A stretch of DNA of 64,000 nt from Corynebacterium comes (GTDB lineage Bacteria > Actinomycetota > Actinomycetes > Mycobacteriales > Mycobacteriaceae), in NCBI RefSeq assembly GCF_009734405.1, contig NZ_CP046453.1, forward strand, positions 682,001-746,000, in the 5' to 3' direction. The position numbers and the translations under genes were made by a program. Of this stretch, positions 42,106-50,964 are shown piece after piece. Positions within the stretch are counted from its first letter, which is position 1. Every line of letters begins with the position of its first letter. The notes below the pieces were generated by a model, which was not told the DNA's origin, ran no database searches, and saw nothing but the letters and a program-made list of their open reading frames with translations.

Positions 42106-42465
42106 ATGACCAAACCCCAGATCGAAGCCCAGGCCGGCCCCGCTCCGGAGGACCTCGTGTCCGTCGACCTCATCGTCGGTGAGGGCGAGGAGGCGAAGAC
42201 CGGCGGCCTCGTTGAGGTCCACTACGTCGGCGTCGATTTCGAGTCGGGCCAGGAGTTCGACTCATCCTGGGACCGCGGCCAGTCCATCGAGTTTCCCCTC
42301 AACGGCCTCATCGCCGGATGGCAGGAGGGTATCCCGGGCATGAAGGTCGGGGGCCGTCGCCAGCTGACCATCCCGCCGGAGAAGGCCTACGGACCCGCCG
42401 GTGGCGGACATCCCCTGTCCGGTCGGACCCTGGTTTTCGTGATCGACCTGATCAGCGTGGGCTAA
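42106..42465 (+). CDS. fkpA: FKBP-type peptidyl-prolyl cis-trans isomerase
   Basis: 119-residue single-domain FKBP without a signal peptide, so cytoplasmic. Active-site residues are visible in VHYVGV, FDSSWDRG, FPL, IAGWQEGIPGMKVGGRRQLTIPP, AYG and LVFVIDL. Accelerates proline isomerisation in protein folding. Strong AAGGAG ribosome binding site nine bases before the ATG. Position after gltA matches C. glutamicum. Confidence 0.93.
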   Translation: MTKPQIEAQAGPAPEDLVSVDLIVGEGEEAKTGGLVEVHYVGVDFESGQEFDSSWDRGQSIEFPLNGLIAGWQEGIPGMKVGGRRQLTIPPEKAYGPAGGGHPLSGRTLVFVIDLISVG

Positions 42466-42484
42466 TCAGGACCCACACGTTGAA

Positions 42485-43672
42485 CTAGGCCGTGGTCGCC
42501 GCCCATGCGGCGGCCACGGCTCTGCTCACTGCAGGGGCGACTCGGGCGTCGAGAGGCGAGGGGACGATGTGCTCGACGTCGAGTTCCTCCGCAGCGACGT
42601 TCGCGATGGCCCTCGACGCCGCCTGCTTCATCTCCGGGGTGATGGCGGTCGCACCGGCGGCCAGCGCCCCGTGGAAAATACCGGGGAAGGCGAGGACGTT
42701 GTTGATCTGGTTGGGCAGGTCGGAACGTCCGGTGGCGACGACCGCGCCGTAGCGGTACGCCAGATCGGGGTCGATCTCCGGATTCGGGTTAGCCAGTGAG
42801 AACAGTATCGGCCGGTCGGCCATGCGATCGAGGGCTTCCTCGGGGATGGAGCCGGCGGACACCCCGATGAAGGTGTCGGCGCCTTCGAAGGCCTCCAGAA
42901 TGCCTCCGGTGATGCCCCGGGGATTGGTGGTCCGGGCCAGCTCAACCTTGACGTCGTTGAGGTTGTCACGACCTTCGTGGATGATGCCGCGGGAGTCGAG
43001 CATGACGATGTCGGTGACGCCCGCGTCGGCGAGCATCTTCCCGCACGCCACGCCGGCGGCGCCTGCGCCAGAGATGACCACCCTGAGTTCCGGCAGGTCG
43101 CGTTCCAGGAGACGGCAGGCGTTCCGCAGGGCGGCGAGGATGACCACGGCCGTCCCGTGCTGGTCGTCGTGCATGACCGGCATGTCGAGGGCCTCGACCA
43201 GTCGACGCTCGACCTCAAAGCAGCGGGGAGCCGAGATGTCCTCGAGGTTGATGGCGCCGAAGGAGGGCGCCAGGGCGGTGATGGTCTCGACGAGCTTGTC
43301 GGGGTCGGTCTCGTCCAGCACGATCGGAACAGCGTTGAGGCCCGCGAAGCGGTTGAACAACTGCGCCTTCCCCTCCATGACGGGCAGGGCCGCGCGGGGA
43401 CCTATGTTGCCGAGCCCCAGGACGGCGGTGCCGTCGGAGATGATCGCCACGGTGCGGCCGATACCGGTATAGCGGTGGGCGAGCGAAGGATCCTGTGCGA
43501 TGGCGGCGCACACACGCGCCACGCCCGGGGTGTAGGAGATGGAGAGGTCCCGCTGCGTCTCCAGGGGGCGGGAGGTGCTGATCGACAGTTTTCCACCCTC
43601 ATGGGCGGCGAAGATCTCCTCGTCACTCAGGACAGCGACATGATGGGCGTGAGCGTTCCGGTCATCGGTCAT
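42485..43672 (-). CDS. malE: NAD(P)-dependent malic enzyme
   Basis: Oxidative decarboxylation of malate to pyruvate. 395 residues, the short bacterial form. Motifs: SISYTPGVARVC, SDGTAVLGLGNIG, the metal-binding EDISAPRCFEVE and HDDQHGTAVV, and the Rossmann GAGAAGVACG. TAGACT lies 7 bases before the ATG at 43672, suggesting a leaderless mRNA; in-frame codons further upstream are not needed. Cofactor preference is not deducible with certainty. Divergent from the aldo/keto reductase. Confidence 0.9.
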   Translation of the reverse strand: MTDDRNAHAHHVAVLSDEEIFAAHEGGKLSISTSRPLETQRDLSISYTPGVARVCAAIAQDPSLAHRYTGIGRTVAIISDGTAVLGLGNIGPRAALPVMEGKAQLFNRFAGLNAVPIVLDETDPDKLVETITALAPSFGAINLEDISAPRCFEVERRLVEALDMPVMHDDQHGTAVVILAALRNACRLLERDLPELRVVISGAGAAGVACGKMLADAGVTDIVMLDSRGIIHEGRDNLNDVKVELARTTNPRGITGGILEAFEGADTFIGVSAGSIPEEALDRMADRPILFSLANPNPEIDPDLAYRYGAVVATGRSDLPNQINNVLAFPGIFHGALAAGATAITPEMKQAASRAIANVAAEELDVEHIVPSPLDARVAPAVSRAVAAAWAATTA

Positions 43673-43742
43673 GATCCCAAGTCTATTGTTGTGACATGGT
43701 GATCCTGTCCCGGACACAGGTGAATCGGGGCACAATGGGGTC

Positions 43743-44585
43743 ATGACTACTGTGACGCTCAACGACGGCAGCGACATCCCCCAGATCGGACTGGGCACCT
43801 GGAAACTCCTGGGGGAGGAGGGGCTGCGGGTTGTCCGGGAGGCCATCGACCTCGGCTACCGCCACTTCGACACCGCCTCTGCCTACGGCAACGAGGAAAT
43901 CGTCGGTCGCGCCCTCGCGGACGCGATCGCTGCGGGGGACGTCACCCGCGACGAGCTGTTCATCACCACCAAGGCGTGGCAGGACGAGCAGGGGGCGGAC
44001 GCCATCCCTTCCGCTTTCCGTGCCTCACTGGACCGCCTCGGCCTGGACTACGTGGACCTCTATCTGGTGCACTGGCCTGCTCCGGCGCGTGGGAAGTATG
44101 TGGAGAGTTTCGAGGCGATCGCCCGGCTGCAGGGGCTGGGTCTGGTCCAGTCAGTCGGCGTCGCCAATTTCTATGAGGAACTGCTGCGCGAGATCGTGGA
44201 CAAGGTCGGCATTGTGCCGGCCACCAACCAGGTGGAACTCCACCCCGGTTTCTCGCAGGCCCCGCTGCGTGCTCTCCACGCGGAGCTCGGGGTGACCACC
44301 GTCGCCTGGTCGCCGCTCGCTCGTGGGATCGTGCTGGCGAATCCGGTTCTGGATGCTGTCGCGCGCGCCGCCGGACGTTCGCCCGCTCAGGTTGCACTGC
44401 GGTGGGCGATGCAACTGGGGTGCGTGGTCATCCCGAAGTCGGCCAACCCGAAGCGGCTGGCACAGAACCTGGCGGCTGCGGATTTCACCCTGAACGGGGA
44501 ACAGATTGCGGCGATCACGGGGCTGGATGAGAAGGCAGGATTCGGGAGAATATTTGACGATCCCCGGACCTTCGGGAACAATTGA
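43743..44585 (+). CDS. aldo/keto reductase (2,5-diketogluconate reductase-like)
   Basis: 280-residue NADPH-dependent reductase with an intact catalytic tetrad: Asp43 (FDTASAYGNE), Tyr48, Lys77 (FITTKAW) and His110 (YLVHWP). The C-terminal IPKSANPKRLAQN binds NADPH. Substrate unknown; the family reduces small aldehydes and keto-sugars. CACAAT lies six bases before the ATG (leaderless pattern), divergent from malE with a 70-base gap. Confidence 0.9.
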   Translation: MTTVTLNDGSDIPQIGLGTWKLLGEEGLRVVREAIDLGYRHFDTASAYGNEEIVGRALADAIAAGDVTRDELFITTKAWQDEQGADAIPSAFRASLDRLGLDYVDLYLVHWPAPARGKYVESFEAIARLQGLGLVQSVGVANFYEELLREIVDKVGIVPATNQVELHPGFSQAPLRALHAELGVTTVAWSPLARGIVLANPVLDAVARAAGRSPAQVALRWAMQLGCVVIPKSANPKRLAQNLAAADFTLNGEQIAAITGLDEKAGFGRIFDDPRTFGNN

Positions 44586-44954
44586 CCGCCTGACCTGCGA
44601 AAACGTGGAAGAAGTTAGTTCTGTGAACCTCTGCTGAGGCTATCGGCAATGTTTGTGAAGGTCCGCTAGTTTGTGAAGTTATGGTTTGCAAACTTGGCCT
44701 CAGGGGGCGAGTTCCCGGACGGGGGTGGTCGTAGTATCAATAAAAGACCTGTTCGGGACGGTTTGCGGGGGTGGCAATTATTACAATAGGGGGCAATGTC
44801 CTTCGTTCACTTCAACGTTGCTATGTGAGCCAGGTAACTTACATTTGCAGCACAGGGTGTGATCGCCCTTACAGGGTTGTGGCCCTGCGGGAGAGAATGC
44901 CAGTAAGTTCGAACCTCCGGGTTTTCCGGGGGCCGACACGAAAGAGAGATCAAA
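44586..44954 (+). promoter_or_regulatory. regulatory region of the DUF485-mctC operon with a RamB-like site
   Basis: 369 bases without a gene. GTTTGCAAACTTGG at 44684-44697 reads on the other strand as a RamB-type box (TTTGCAAA core). A 10-base direct repeat GTTTGTGAAG lies at 44651-44660 and 44669-44678. Several GGGG runs of the RamA type and a TACAAT near 44779 follow. In C. glutamicum mctC is controlled by RamA and RamB (prior knowledge). Confidence 0.55.
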
Positions 44955-45302
44955 GTGAGCGCGACTCAAGCAGTCCGAGCGGACGGCCGGCGAGAGCCGA
45001 CCTCCGAGGAATTCATCGCGATGCAGGCCAGTCCGCAGTTCCAGAAACTGCGGAAGACCTACCGTTCCTTCACCTTCCCGATGTCCGTGGCCTTCTTCCT
45101 CTGGTTCGCCGTTTACGTCCTCGCGGCAGTGTTCGCCTCGGACTGGATGGCCACTGAGGTCGGCGGCGGCTTCAACATCGGAATCGTGTTCGGACTCCTC
45201 CAGTTCCTGACCACCTTCGCCATCACCTGGATCTACGTGGTCTACGCCAACAAGAACATCGAGCCGCAGTCGGCCGCCATCCGCGAAGCAATGGAGGGCT
45301 AG
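44955..45302 (+). CDS. DUF485 family membrane protein, MctC partner
   Basis: 115 residues: hydrophilic N-terminus, two TM helices (about 42-62 and 73-96) and a short charged tail. DUF485 proteins are regularly encoded just upstream of ActP/MctC-type acetate or monocarboxylate permeases and may stabilise or regulate them. GTG start follows AGAGAGATCAAA. Four bases separate it from mctC. Confidence 0.85.
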   Translation: MSATQAVRADGRREPTSEEFIAMQASPQFQKLRKTYRSFTFPMSVAFFLWFAVYVLAAVFASDWMATEVGGGFNIGIVFGLLQFLTTFAITWIYVVYANKNIEPQSAAIREAMEG

Positions 45303-45306
45303 AAAC

Positions 45307-46950
45307 ATGACTACCGCATACCTCGCTCAAGAAGTCAGCACCGGAAACCCGATCCTCAACATCTCGGTCTTCGTCGTCTTCATCGTCGTCACCATGACGG
45401 TGGTCACGCGGGTGGGCAAGTCCACCTCCGAGGCCTCCGACTTCTACACCGGCGGCGCATCCTTCACCGGTACCCAGAATGGCCTGGCCATCGCAGGTGA
45501 CTACCTCTCTGCAGCCTCCTTCCTCGGCATCGTCGGTTCCATCGCCCTCTACGGCTACGACGGCTTCCTCTACTCCATCGGCTTCTTCGTGGCATGGCTG
45601 GTCGCCCTGCTGCTCGTCGCCGAGCCGCTGCGTAACGTCGGCCGTTTCACCATGGCGGACGTCCTTTCCTTCCGTATGCGTCAGAAGCCGGTCCGCGTCG
45701 CCGCGGCCATCGCCACCCTGGCAGTGTCCCTGTTCTACCTCATCGCGCAGATGGCCGGCGCAGGCTCCCTGGTCTCCGTCCTGATGAACCTCGAGGGCAA
45801 GCTCGAGCAGTCCATCGTCGTCACCATCGTCGGTATCGTCATGATCGCCTATGTCCTCATCGGCGGCATGAAGGGCACCACCTACGTCCAGATGATCAAG
45901 GCCGTGCTCCTCGTCGGCGGCGTCGGCATCATGACCGTCCTGGTCTTCGTCTCCGTCCGCGGCGGCTTCTCCACCCTCTTCGATGAGGCCATGACCATGC
46001 ACGCAGCCTCCGCCAACATGGTGGAGAAGGGCTACCAGGCCTCCGACATCATGGCTCCGGGCCTGCGCTACGGCGGCACCTTCACCCAGCAGCTGGACTT
46101 CATCTCGCTCGGCCTGTCCCTGGTCCTCGGTACGGCCGGCCTGCCGCACGTCCTCATGCGCTTCTACACCGTCCCCACCGCCAAGGAAGCACGCAAGTCC
46201 GTTACCTGGGCCATCGTCCTCATCGGCGCGTTCTACCTCATGACCCTGGTCCTCGGCTACGGCGCCGCTGCTCTGGTCGGCCCTGACCGCATCCTGGATG
46301 CGCCGGGTGGCGCCAACGCCGCGGCACCGCTGCTCGCGCTTGAACTCGCCGGCCCCATCTTCATGGCGCTGATCTCCGCCGTCGCCTTCGCCACGGTCCT
46401 CGCAGTGGTCGCTGGCCTGACCATCACCGCTTCGGCCTCTGTCGCCCACGACGTCTACGACGGCGTGTTCCGCCACGGCCAGTCCTCCGAGGCTGAGCAG
46501 GTCCGCGTCTCCCGCATCACGGTCGTCGTCCTCGGCGCGATCTCCATCGTCCTGGGCATCCTGGCCATGGAGCAGAACGTCGCCTTCCTGGTGTCCCTGG
46601 CCTTCGCCATCGCCGCATCCGCGAACCTGCCGACCATCCTGCTGTCCCTGTACTGGAGGCGCTTCAACACCGTCGGTGCCGTGGCCTCGATGTACACCGG
46701 TACCATTGTCTCGCTGGTGCTGATCTTCTTCTCTCCGGCCGTCTCCGGTGCACCCTCCGCGATGTTCCCGGACGTCGACTGGTCGATCTTCCCGCTGACC
46801 AGCCCGGGTCTGGTGGCTATCCCGCTGTCCTTCCTGGTGGGCATCATCATTCCGTTCATCACCAAGCCGGACAACCTGGACCACCTCACCGCTGAGATGG
46901 AGGTCCGCTCCCTCACCGGTGTCGGTGTTGAGGCTCCGGTCGATCACTAA
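45307..46950 (+). CDS. mctC: monocarboxylate (pyruvate/acetate/propionate) sodium symporter-family permease
   Basis: 547-residue sodium:solute symporter (SSS) family protein with about 13 TM segments. Motifs FYTGGASFTGTQNGLAIAGD and YLSAASFLGIVG are shared with ActP and with C. glutamicum MctC, which imports pyruvate, acetate and propionate. The gene is coupled to DUF485 and preceded by a RamB-like site, matching use of acetate-type carbon sources. A strong terminator follows at 46978. Confidence 0.9.
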   Translation: MTTAYLAQEVSTGNPILNISVFVVFIVVTMTVVTRVGKSTSEASDFYTGGASFTGTQNGLAIAGDYLSAASFLGIVGSIALYGYDGFLYSIGFFVAWLVALLLVAEPLRNVGRFTMADVLSFRMRQKPVRVAAAIATLAVSLFYLIAQMAGAGSLVSVLMNLEGKLEQSIVVTIVGIVMIAYVLIGGMKGTTYVQMIKAVLLVGGVGIMTVLVFVSVRGGFSTLFDEAMTMHAASANMVEKGYQASDIMAPGLRYGGTFTQQLDFISLGLSLVLGTAGLPHVLMRFYTVPTAKEARKSVTWAIVLIGAFYLMTLVLGYGAAALVGPDRILDAPGGANAAAPLLALELAGPIFMALISAVAFATVLAVVAGLTITASASVAHDVYDGVFRHGQSSEAEQVRVSRITVVVLGAISIVLGILAMEQNVAFLVSLAFAIAASANLPTILLSLYWRRFNTVGAVASMYTGTIVSLVLIFFSPAVSGAPSAMFPDVDWSIFPLTSPGLVAIPLSFLVGIIIPFITKPDNLDHLTAEMEVRSLTGVGVEAPVDH

Positions 46951-46977
46951 GCAACACCTGCTCCACCAGCTCCGCCC

Positions 46978-47017
46978 GTGCCACCATGACGTGAAAACGT
47001 CATGGTGGCACTATCAT
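46978..47017 (+). terminator. mctC terminator, 15-bp perfect stem
   Basis: Arms 46978-46992 and 46997-47011 are perfect complements with a GAAA tetraloop, followed by TATCATTTT. The TATCAT (47012-47017) is also the likely -10 of the next gene. Confidence 0.85.
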
Positions 47018-47024
47018 TTTCTGG

Positions 47025-47843
47025 GTGTCAGGTACTTCTTCCCGTCGGCGTTCGATTCCGGCGATGTTGGTCGCCGTCGTGGCCGCGGTGCTGGTGGCCA
47101 TCCCGCTCGTCGCCGTCCTCGGGGTGGCGCATGATGATGGGACGTCGGACGTCACAGACGTGGCAAAGCCGGCGGTCGATGTCCGGCCGGTGACGGCCGA
47201 CGGGCAGGATCTGGCGTCGTTCGTGGAGAACCCCACCGGCTCGCAGGTGAGCTTCTACCGTCTGTCCGACGGTCGCCGCACCGGCACGGCCACCGAGCGT
47301 TTCGCGCGCCCCGCCCTCAGCCTGATCAAGCTGTACATCGCCGAGTACGTCATCGAGCACGGTACTTTCACCGAGCAGTACGCGGCGGTCGACATGATCA
47401 GTGCCTCGGATGACCGGACGGCGGGGGAGCTGTACCGGAAGTATCCGGAATCCATTGACGAGGTGGCGAAGAAGTACGGTCTGTTGTCCACCCGTGCGCA
47501 CGACCGTTGGGGTTACTCGGTGACCTCCACCTACGACGTGGTGACCTTCGTGGCCAAGCTCATTGAGGAGGATCCCACTCACCCGATCCTGGTGGCCATG
47601 GCGGAGGCGACCCCCATCGCCGCCGACGGCTACGGCCAGGATTTCGGGACTTCGGTGCTTCCCGGGGTGATCGGCACGAAGTGGGGCTGGTCGGACGACC
47701 GGGATCTGCACTCCTCGGTGTCCTTCGGAGCGAATTTCGTCGTCTCCGCCGCCGTGACCGGCAGCGCGGACGACCTGACGGACTACGTCACATCCCAGCT
47801 CATGGACGAGGCGTCCGCGGCTACAGGTTCGCCAGATTCCTGA
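47025..47843 (+). CDS. membrane-anchored serine hydrolase of beta-lactamase / penicillin-binding fold
   Basis: 272 residues. One N-terminal TM or signal anchor (about 11-34), then a class A beta-lactamase-like domain with SLIK (SxxK, Ser99-Lys102), SDD in place of SDN (128-130) and TKWG in place of KTG (218-221). The Glu166 omega-loop signature of true beta-lactamases is not evident, so a wall-related or degenerate role is as likely as resistance. GTG start with TATCAT exactly 7 bases upstream. Overlaps the convergent DUF1906 gene by 23 bases. Confidence 0.75.
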   Translation: MSGTSSRRRSIPAMLVAVVAAVLVAIPLVAVLGVAHDDGTSDVTDVAKPAVDVRPVTADGQDLASFVENPTGSQVSFYRLSDGRRTGTATERFARPALSLIKLYIAEYVIEHGTFTEQYAAVDMISASDDRTAGELYRKYPESIDEVAKKYGLLSTRAHDRWGYSVTSTYDVVTFVAKLIEEDPTHPILVAMAEATPIAADGYGQDFGTSVLPGVIGTKWGWSDDRDLHSSVSFGANFVVSAAVTGSADDLTDYVTSQLMDEASAATGSPDS

Positions 47844-48684
47844 CCAGGTCAATGCCCTGCTGAATCTGCGCCTGGCTGAGGTTCGATCCGGTGGGGATTG
47901 TGGGGATGGTCACCGGGGCGGAAGTCGTACCCGGCACCTGGGGAGCCGCCTGTCCCGGGGTCCACTGACCCCAGTCGTGGGCGTAGACGTTGTTGACGTC
48001 GATCCCGATCCCGTTGATCGTGTCCTGGTCGATACGGACCTGGTGCAGCGTGGTACGCGGGTGGATCCGGCCACCTGAGCCCCAGTTGTGCATCCAGAAG
48101 TACTGGCCGATGCCGTCGTTGACCGCCCAGTCGACGACGTTGTAGTTGCCGTACACACCGGTCTGGTAGCCGGCCAGCTGCAGAGCGGCCTGGAAGGCCT
48201 GCAGGTAGGGGCGGATCTGGTTGTCGTACTGCGCGCGGGTCGGGTTGTCGTCGATGGCGACGTAGATCGGACGACCCGTCGGCCCGCCGGCCGCCCGGTG
48301 GTAGGCGATCGCCTGCGGTGCGTGCGTGGCGGCTCCCGCGGCGCCCTGCTTCCAGTCGGCGGTCGCGTCCTTGCCGTACTGGTACACCGACGCGACGGCA
48401 AGACCGTGGTTGGCGAAGTCCTGCGTCTCGGAAGCGGTGACAGGCTTGCCCAGCATCCATTCCGCGCCCGGACGGCGGCCTGAAACATAGCGGACGGCCC
48501 CCAGGTGGCCGGCAGCCTTGATGGCCGCGGCCGAGGGGACTCCCGCCGCGTAGTCGATGACGGTGCCCAGGATCGCGCCCTGGGCGTGTGCCTGCGGAAG
48601 GGCGGCTCCGACGGTGCCCGCGGCCATGGCGATGGCGGCGGCACGCAGGAAGCTGCGGCGGTTGAGGGAAGGGGTGATGGACAC
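47821..48684 (-). CDS. Tat-exported DUF1906 glycoside hydrolase-like protein
   Basis: 287 residues. Twin-arginine signal peptide NRRSFLRAAA with cleavage after AHA (about residue 34), then a DUF1906/Rv2525c-like TIM-barrel domain (motifs VIDYAAGVPSAAAIKAAG, VRYVSGRRPG, PIYVAIDDNP, GVYGNYNVVDWA, WMHNWG). Related proteins are linked to cell-wall remodelling. A proline/threonine linker and a short C-terminal helix follow. GTG at 48684 has GGGAG at good spacing; the ATG at 48711 is less likely. Confidence 0.8.
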   Translation of the reverse strand: MSITPSLNRRSFLRAAAIAMAAGTVGAALPQAHAQGAILGTVIDYAAGVPSAAAIKAAGHLGAVRYVSGRRPGAEWMLGKPVTASETQDFANHGLAVASVYQYGKDATADWKQGAAGAATHAPQAIAYHRAAGGPTGRPIYVAIDDNPTRAQYDNQIRPYLQAFQAALQLAGYQTGVYGNYNVVDWAVNDGIGQYFWMHNWGSGGRIHPRTTLHQVRIDQDTINGIGIDVNNVYAHDWGQWTPGQAAPQVPGTTSAPVTIPTIPTGSNLSQAQIQQGIDLVRNLANL

Positions 48685-48840
48685 GGCATGCTCCCGGTGG
48701 TGAGGCGTCATGACTGCAACAGCAGCCACATGAACAACAACCGTCACGTTATCAACTGGGGAGGGGTGGCGCTAGGGAACAATTCTGCCGCGCGCGGGGG
48801 AATCCGTCCGCATAATCGGGTGAACCCGCACCGGAAACGA

Positions 48841-48880
48841 AAAATCTCGCGACACCGTAGGAACGATGTCGCGAGACTTC
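48841..48880 (-). terminator. terminator of tRNA-Arg
   Basis: TCTCGCGACA (48845-48854) and TGTCGCGAGA (48867-48876) form a 10-bp stem with a 12-base loop. On the minus strand it is followed by TTTT. It begins seven bases past the tRNA. Confidence 0.8.
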
Positions 48881-48886
48881 ACATCG

Positions 48887-48959
48887 TGCCCCAGAGAGGA
48901 ATCGAACCTCCGACACCGGCTTTAGGAGAGCCGTGCTCTATCCACTGAGCTACTGGGGC
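48887..48959 (-). tRNA. tRNA-Arg (anticodon CCT)
   Basis: Minus-strand cloverleaf: acceptor GCCCCAG/CTGGGGC, D-arm with AGCTCAGTGGATAGAGC, anticodon arm CGGCT-CTCCTAA-AGCCG with anticodon CCT, T-arm with GGTTCGATTCC, discriminator A. Decodes AGG. CCA is not encoded. Confidence 0.95.
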
Positions 48960-49061
48960 AACATCGGATAGGGTACCGCACGAGGGGCAGGTGTCGGTAA
49001 CCGGACCACGGCAAACTATCCTGGAGATGTAGATATTGATCACGCCAGAAAGGACCACACC

Positions 49062-49340
49062 GTGGCCCAGAACGAGCCGACCTTCATCGACGTCCAGCGA
49101 CGGGACATTGTCGCCGAGATCGTGACCAAGGACGGAGTCCCGGTGCTGTCCATCGACAAGCAGGTACCGGGTGGATCCTCCAAGCGACTGCTGCTGCTGA
49201 ACAAGATCGACGCCAAGCAGCTCGCCGCCGTCCTCGAGCACTACCTCAAACAGGTGTACTCCCTGGAGCTCGCCGGGCTGAACGCCTCGCTGTCGCCCCA
49301 GGACATGCTCGCCCTCTTCGGTGAAGAGGACGAAGACTAG
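49062..49340 (+). CDS. conserved small hypothetical protein
   Basis: 92 residues, soluble, mixed alpha/beta with a polar N-terminus and a very acidic tail (EEDED). No known motif. Not recognised beyond general conservation next to the mycoredoxin gene. GTG start with AAAGGACC about seven bases upstream. Overlaps the convergent mycoredoxin gene by four bases. Confidence 0.65.
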   Translation: MAQNEPTFIDVQRRDIVAEIVTKDGVPVLSIDKQVPGGSSKRLLLLNKIDAKQLAAVLEHYLKQVYSLELAGLNASLSPQDMLALFGEEDED

Positions 49341-49609
49341 TCGGTCACCTCGGCCGTGAGCTCCTCGAGCTTGCGGCGCACGGCGGAGGCCTCGGGGTTG
49401 GTGGCGTGCGTCCCGTCGGAGTACTTCACTGTGGGTACGACCCGGTTGCCGTCGTTGACGGACTCGACCCAGGCCGCGGCCTGGGAATCCAGCTCGACGT
49501 CGACCAGGTCATAGGGGGTGTCGGTGCGGTCGAGTCGCTTACGCAGGCTCGTGCAGTAGGGGCACCAGGTGGTGGCGTAGATCGTGACGTGATTGTTTTC
49601 GGCCGTCAT
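49337..49609 (-). CDS. mrx1: mycoredoxin (glutaredoxin-like)
   Basis: Reduces protein-mycothiol mixed disulphides in actinobacteria. 90 residues, thioredoxin fold with active site CPYC (Cys16-Cys19), preceded by TTW, and the conserved VPTVKYSDGT and ATNPEASAV that form the mycothiol site. Overlaps the dfr stop (ATGA), with AAAGGAGG just before it inside dfr, so it is translationally coupled to dfr. Confidence 0.9.
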   Translation of the reverse strand: MTAENNHVTIYATTWCPYCTSLRKRLDRTDTPYDLVDVELDSQAAAWVESVNDGNRVVPTVKYSDGTHATNPEASAVRRKLEELTAEVTD

Positions 49610-50148
49610 GCGGCCTCCTTTCGCTCGTAACGCAGGAAACGGTACCTCAGGGGAAGGTCACTCGGCTCATCGCCGATGATCAGTCGGCCCTTCTCGGAGA
49701 CGAGCCAGCCGGTGTCGGAGATCAACCCGAACTCGGTGGGGATCTCCGGTGCATGGACGGCACGGTCGCCGAGTGCATCGCCGAGGTGGGCCCCGATGAG
49801 GGTGACCTCCAGGAAGTCGACCTCGTCGATGGTGGCCGCGTAGACCTGGCCGCCGCCCATGATCCAGACCTCGGGGACGTCGAGAAGCTCCGGGAGGTCA
49901 TTGACCACTCTGCCGCCGGTGGACCACCCGCCGGCCTCACGGGTGCACAGGATGAAGTTCTCCCGGCCCGGGAGGGGACGGAACTTCTCCGGCAGGCTCA
50001 GCCACGTGCGCCTGCCCATGATGACGGGGTGGCCCTCGGTGACTTCCCGGAAGTGGGCGAGGTCCTCCGGGATATGCCAGGGCATTCCCGCCCCGTCGCC
50101 GATGATGCCGTCGAGGGACTGCGCCCAGATGGCGCCGAGCATGGGCAT
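49606..50148 (-). CDS. folA: dihydrofolate reductase
   Basis: NADPH-dependent reduction of dihydrofolate, closing the cycle opened by ThyA. 180 residues: LGAIWAQSLDGIIGDGAGMPWHIPEDLAHF (substrate and Met20 loop, with Asp in place for catalysis), VIMGRRTW, LPGRENFI, and IMGGGQVYA. ATG at 50148 overlaps the thyA stop (TGATG), so the two are coupled. In-frame sequence further upstream lies inside thyA on another frame. Confidence 0.93.
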   Translation of the reverse strand: MPMLGAIWAQSLDGIIGDGAGMPWHIPEDLAHFREVTEGHPVIMGRRTWLSLPEKFRPLPGRENFILCTREAGGWSTGGRVVNDLPELLDVPEVWIMGGGQVYAATIDEVDFLEVTLIGAHLGDALGDRAVHAPEIPTEFGLISDTGWLVSEKGRLIIGDEPSDLPLRYRFLRYERKEAA

Positions 50149-50954
50149 CAGACCGAGACCCTGCCCCTGATGATCGGGTGGGGGTCGTAGCCGACCACGT
50201 CGATGTCCTCGAAGGTGTAGTCGAAGATGCTCTCCGCCTCCCGCAGGTTCAGCTGCGGGTAGGGGCGGGGCTGGCGCGAGAGCTGCTCCCGCACCTGCTC
50301 CCGGTGGTCGTTGTAGATGTGGCAGTCTCCGCCGGTCCAGATCAGTTCGCCGACCTCCAGACCCGCCTGCTGGGCGAACATGTGGGCCAGCAGGGCGTAG
50401 GAGGCGATGTTGAAGGGCACGCCGAGGAACATGTCCGCGGAGCGCTGGTAGACCTGCAGCGAGAGCCTTCCGTCCACCACGTAGAGCTGGAACAGCAGGT
50501 GGCAGGGCAGAAGCGCCATCTTGTCCAGCTCCGAGACGTTCCACGCGGAGACGATGTTCCGGCGGGAATCCGGGTTGGTCTTCAGGGTGTCGAGGGCTCC
50601 CGTGATCTGGTCGATGTGGGCGCCGTCCGGGGTGGGCCAGGAACGCCACTGCACGCCGTAGACGGGGCCGAGCTCGCCGTCGGCGTCGGCCCATTCGTTC
50701 CAGATGCGGATGTTGTTGTCCTGCAGCCAGCTGACGTTGGAGTCGCCGCGCAGGAACCACAGCAGTTCACCCACGACAGCGTGAAGGTGAACCTTCTTCG
50801 TCGTGAGCAGCGGGAATGAATCGGCCAGGTTGTAGCGAAGCTGTCGACCGAACACGCTGAGGGTGCCGGTACCGGTGCGATCGCCCTTGGCTGCGCCCTG
50901 GTCGAGAATCTCACGGAGGAGGTCCTCGTAGGGGGTGGGGATGGAGGCAGTCAT
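50148..50954 (-). CDS. thyA: thymidylate synthase
   Basis: Methylates dUMP to dTMP using methylene-tetrahydrofolate. 268 residues with catalytic Cys151 in [10 protein letters not shown], the folate- and dUMP-binding [15 protein letters not shown] and the DCHIYNDH motif. Start at 50954 rather than the GTG at 50963: TAAGGT lies 7 bases upstream, its TAA being the cysQ stop, so a leaderless internal promoter is possible. Upstream of folA. Confidence 0.94.
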   Translation of the reverse strand: MTASIPTPYEDLLREILDQGAAKGDRTGTGTLSVFGRQLRYNLADSFPLLTTKKVHLHAVVGELLWFLRGDSNVSWLQDNNIRIWNEWADADGELGPVYGVQWRSWPTPDGAHIDQITGALDTLKTNPDSRRNIVSAWNVSELDKMALLPCHLLFQLYVVDGRLSLQVYQRSADMFLGVPFNIASYALLAHMFAQQAGLEVGELIWTGGDCHIYNDHREQVREQLSRQPRPYPQLNLREAESIFDYTFEDIDVVGYDPHPIIRGRVSV

Positions 50955-50964
50955 GCGAACCACC

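Noticed and set aside
42490..42522. Hairpin at the 3' end of malE as a terminator
   Set aside because: The symmetry arises from Ala/Thr codons within the coding end, and no T-tract follows.
45223..46947. 574-codon minus-strand frame antisense to mctC
   Set aside because: Low-complexity His/Gly/Asp-rich translation typical of GC-rich shadows; mctC is clearly on the plus strand.
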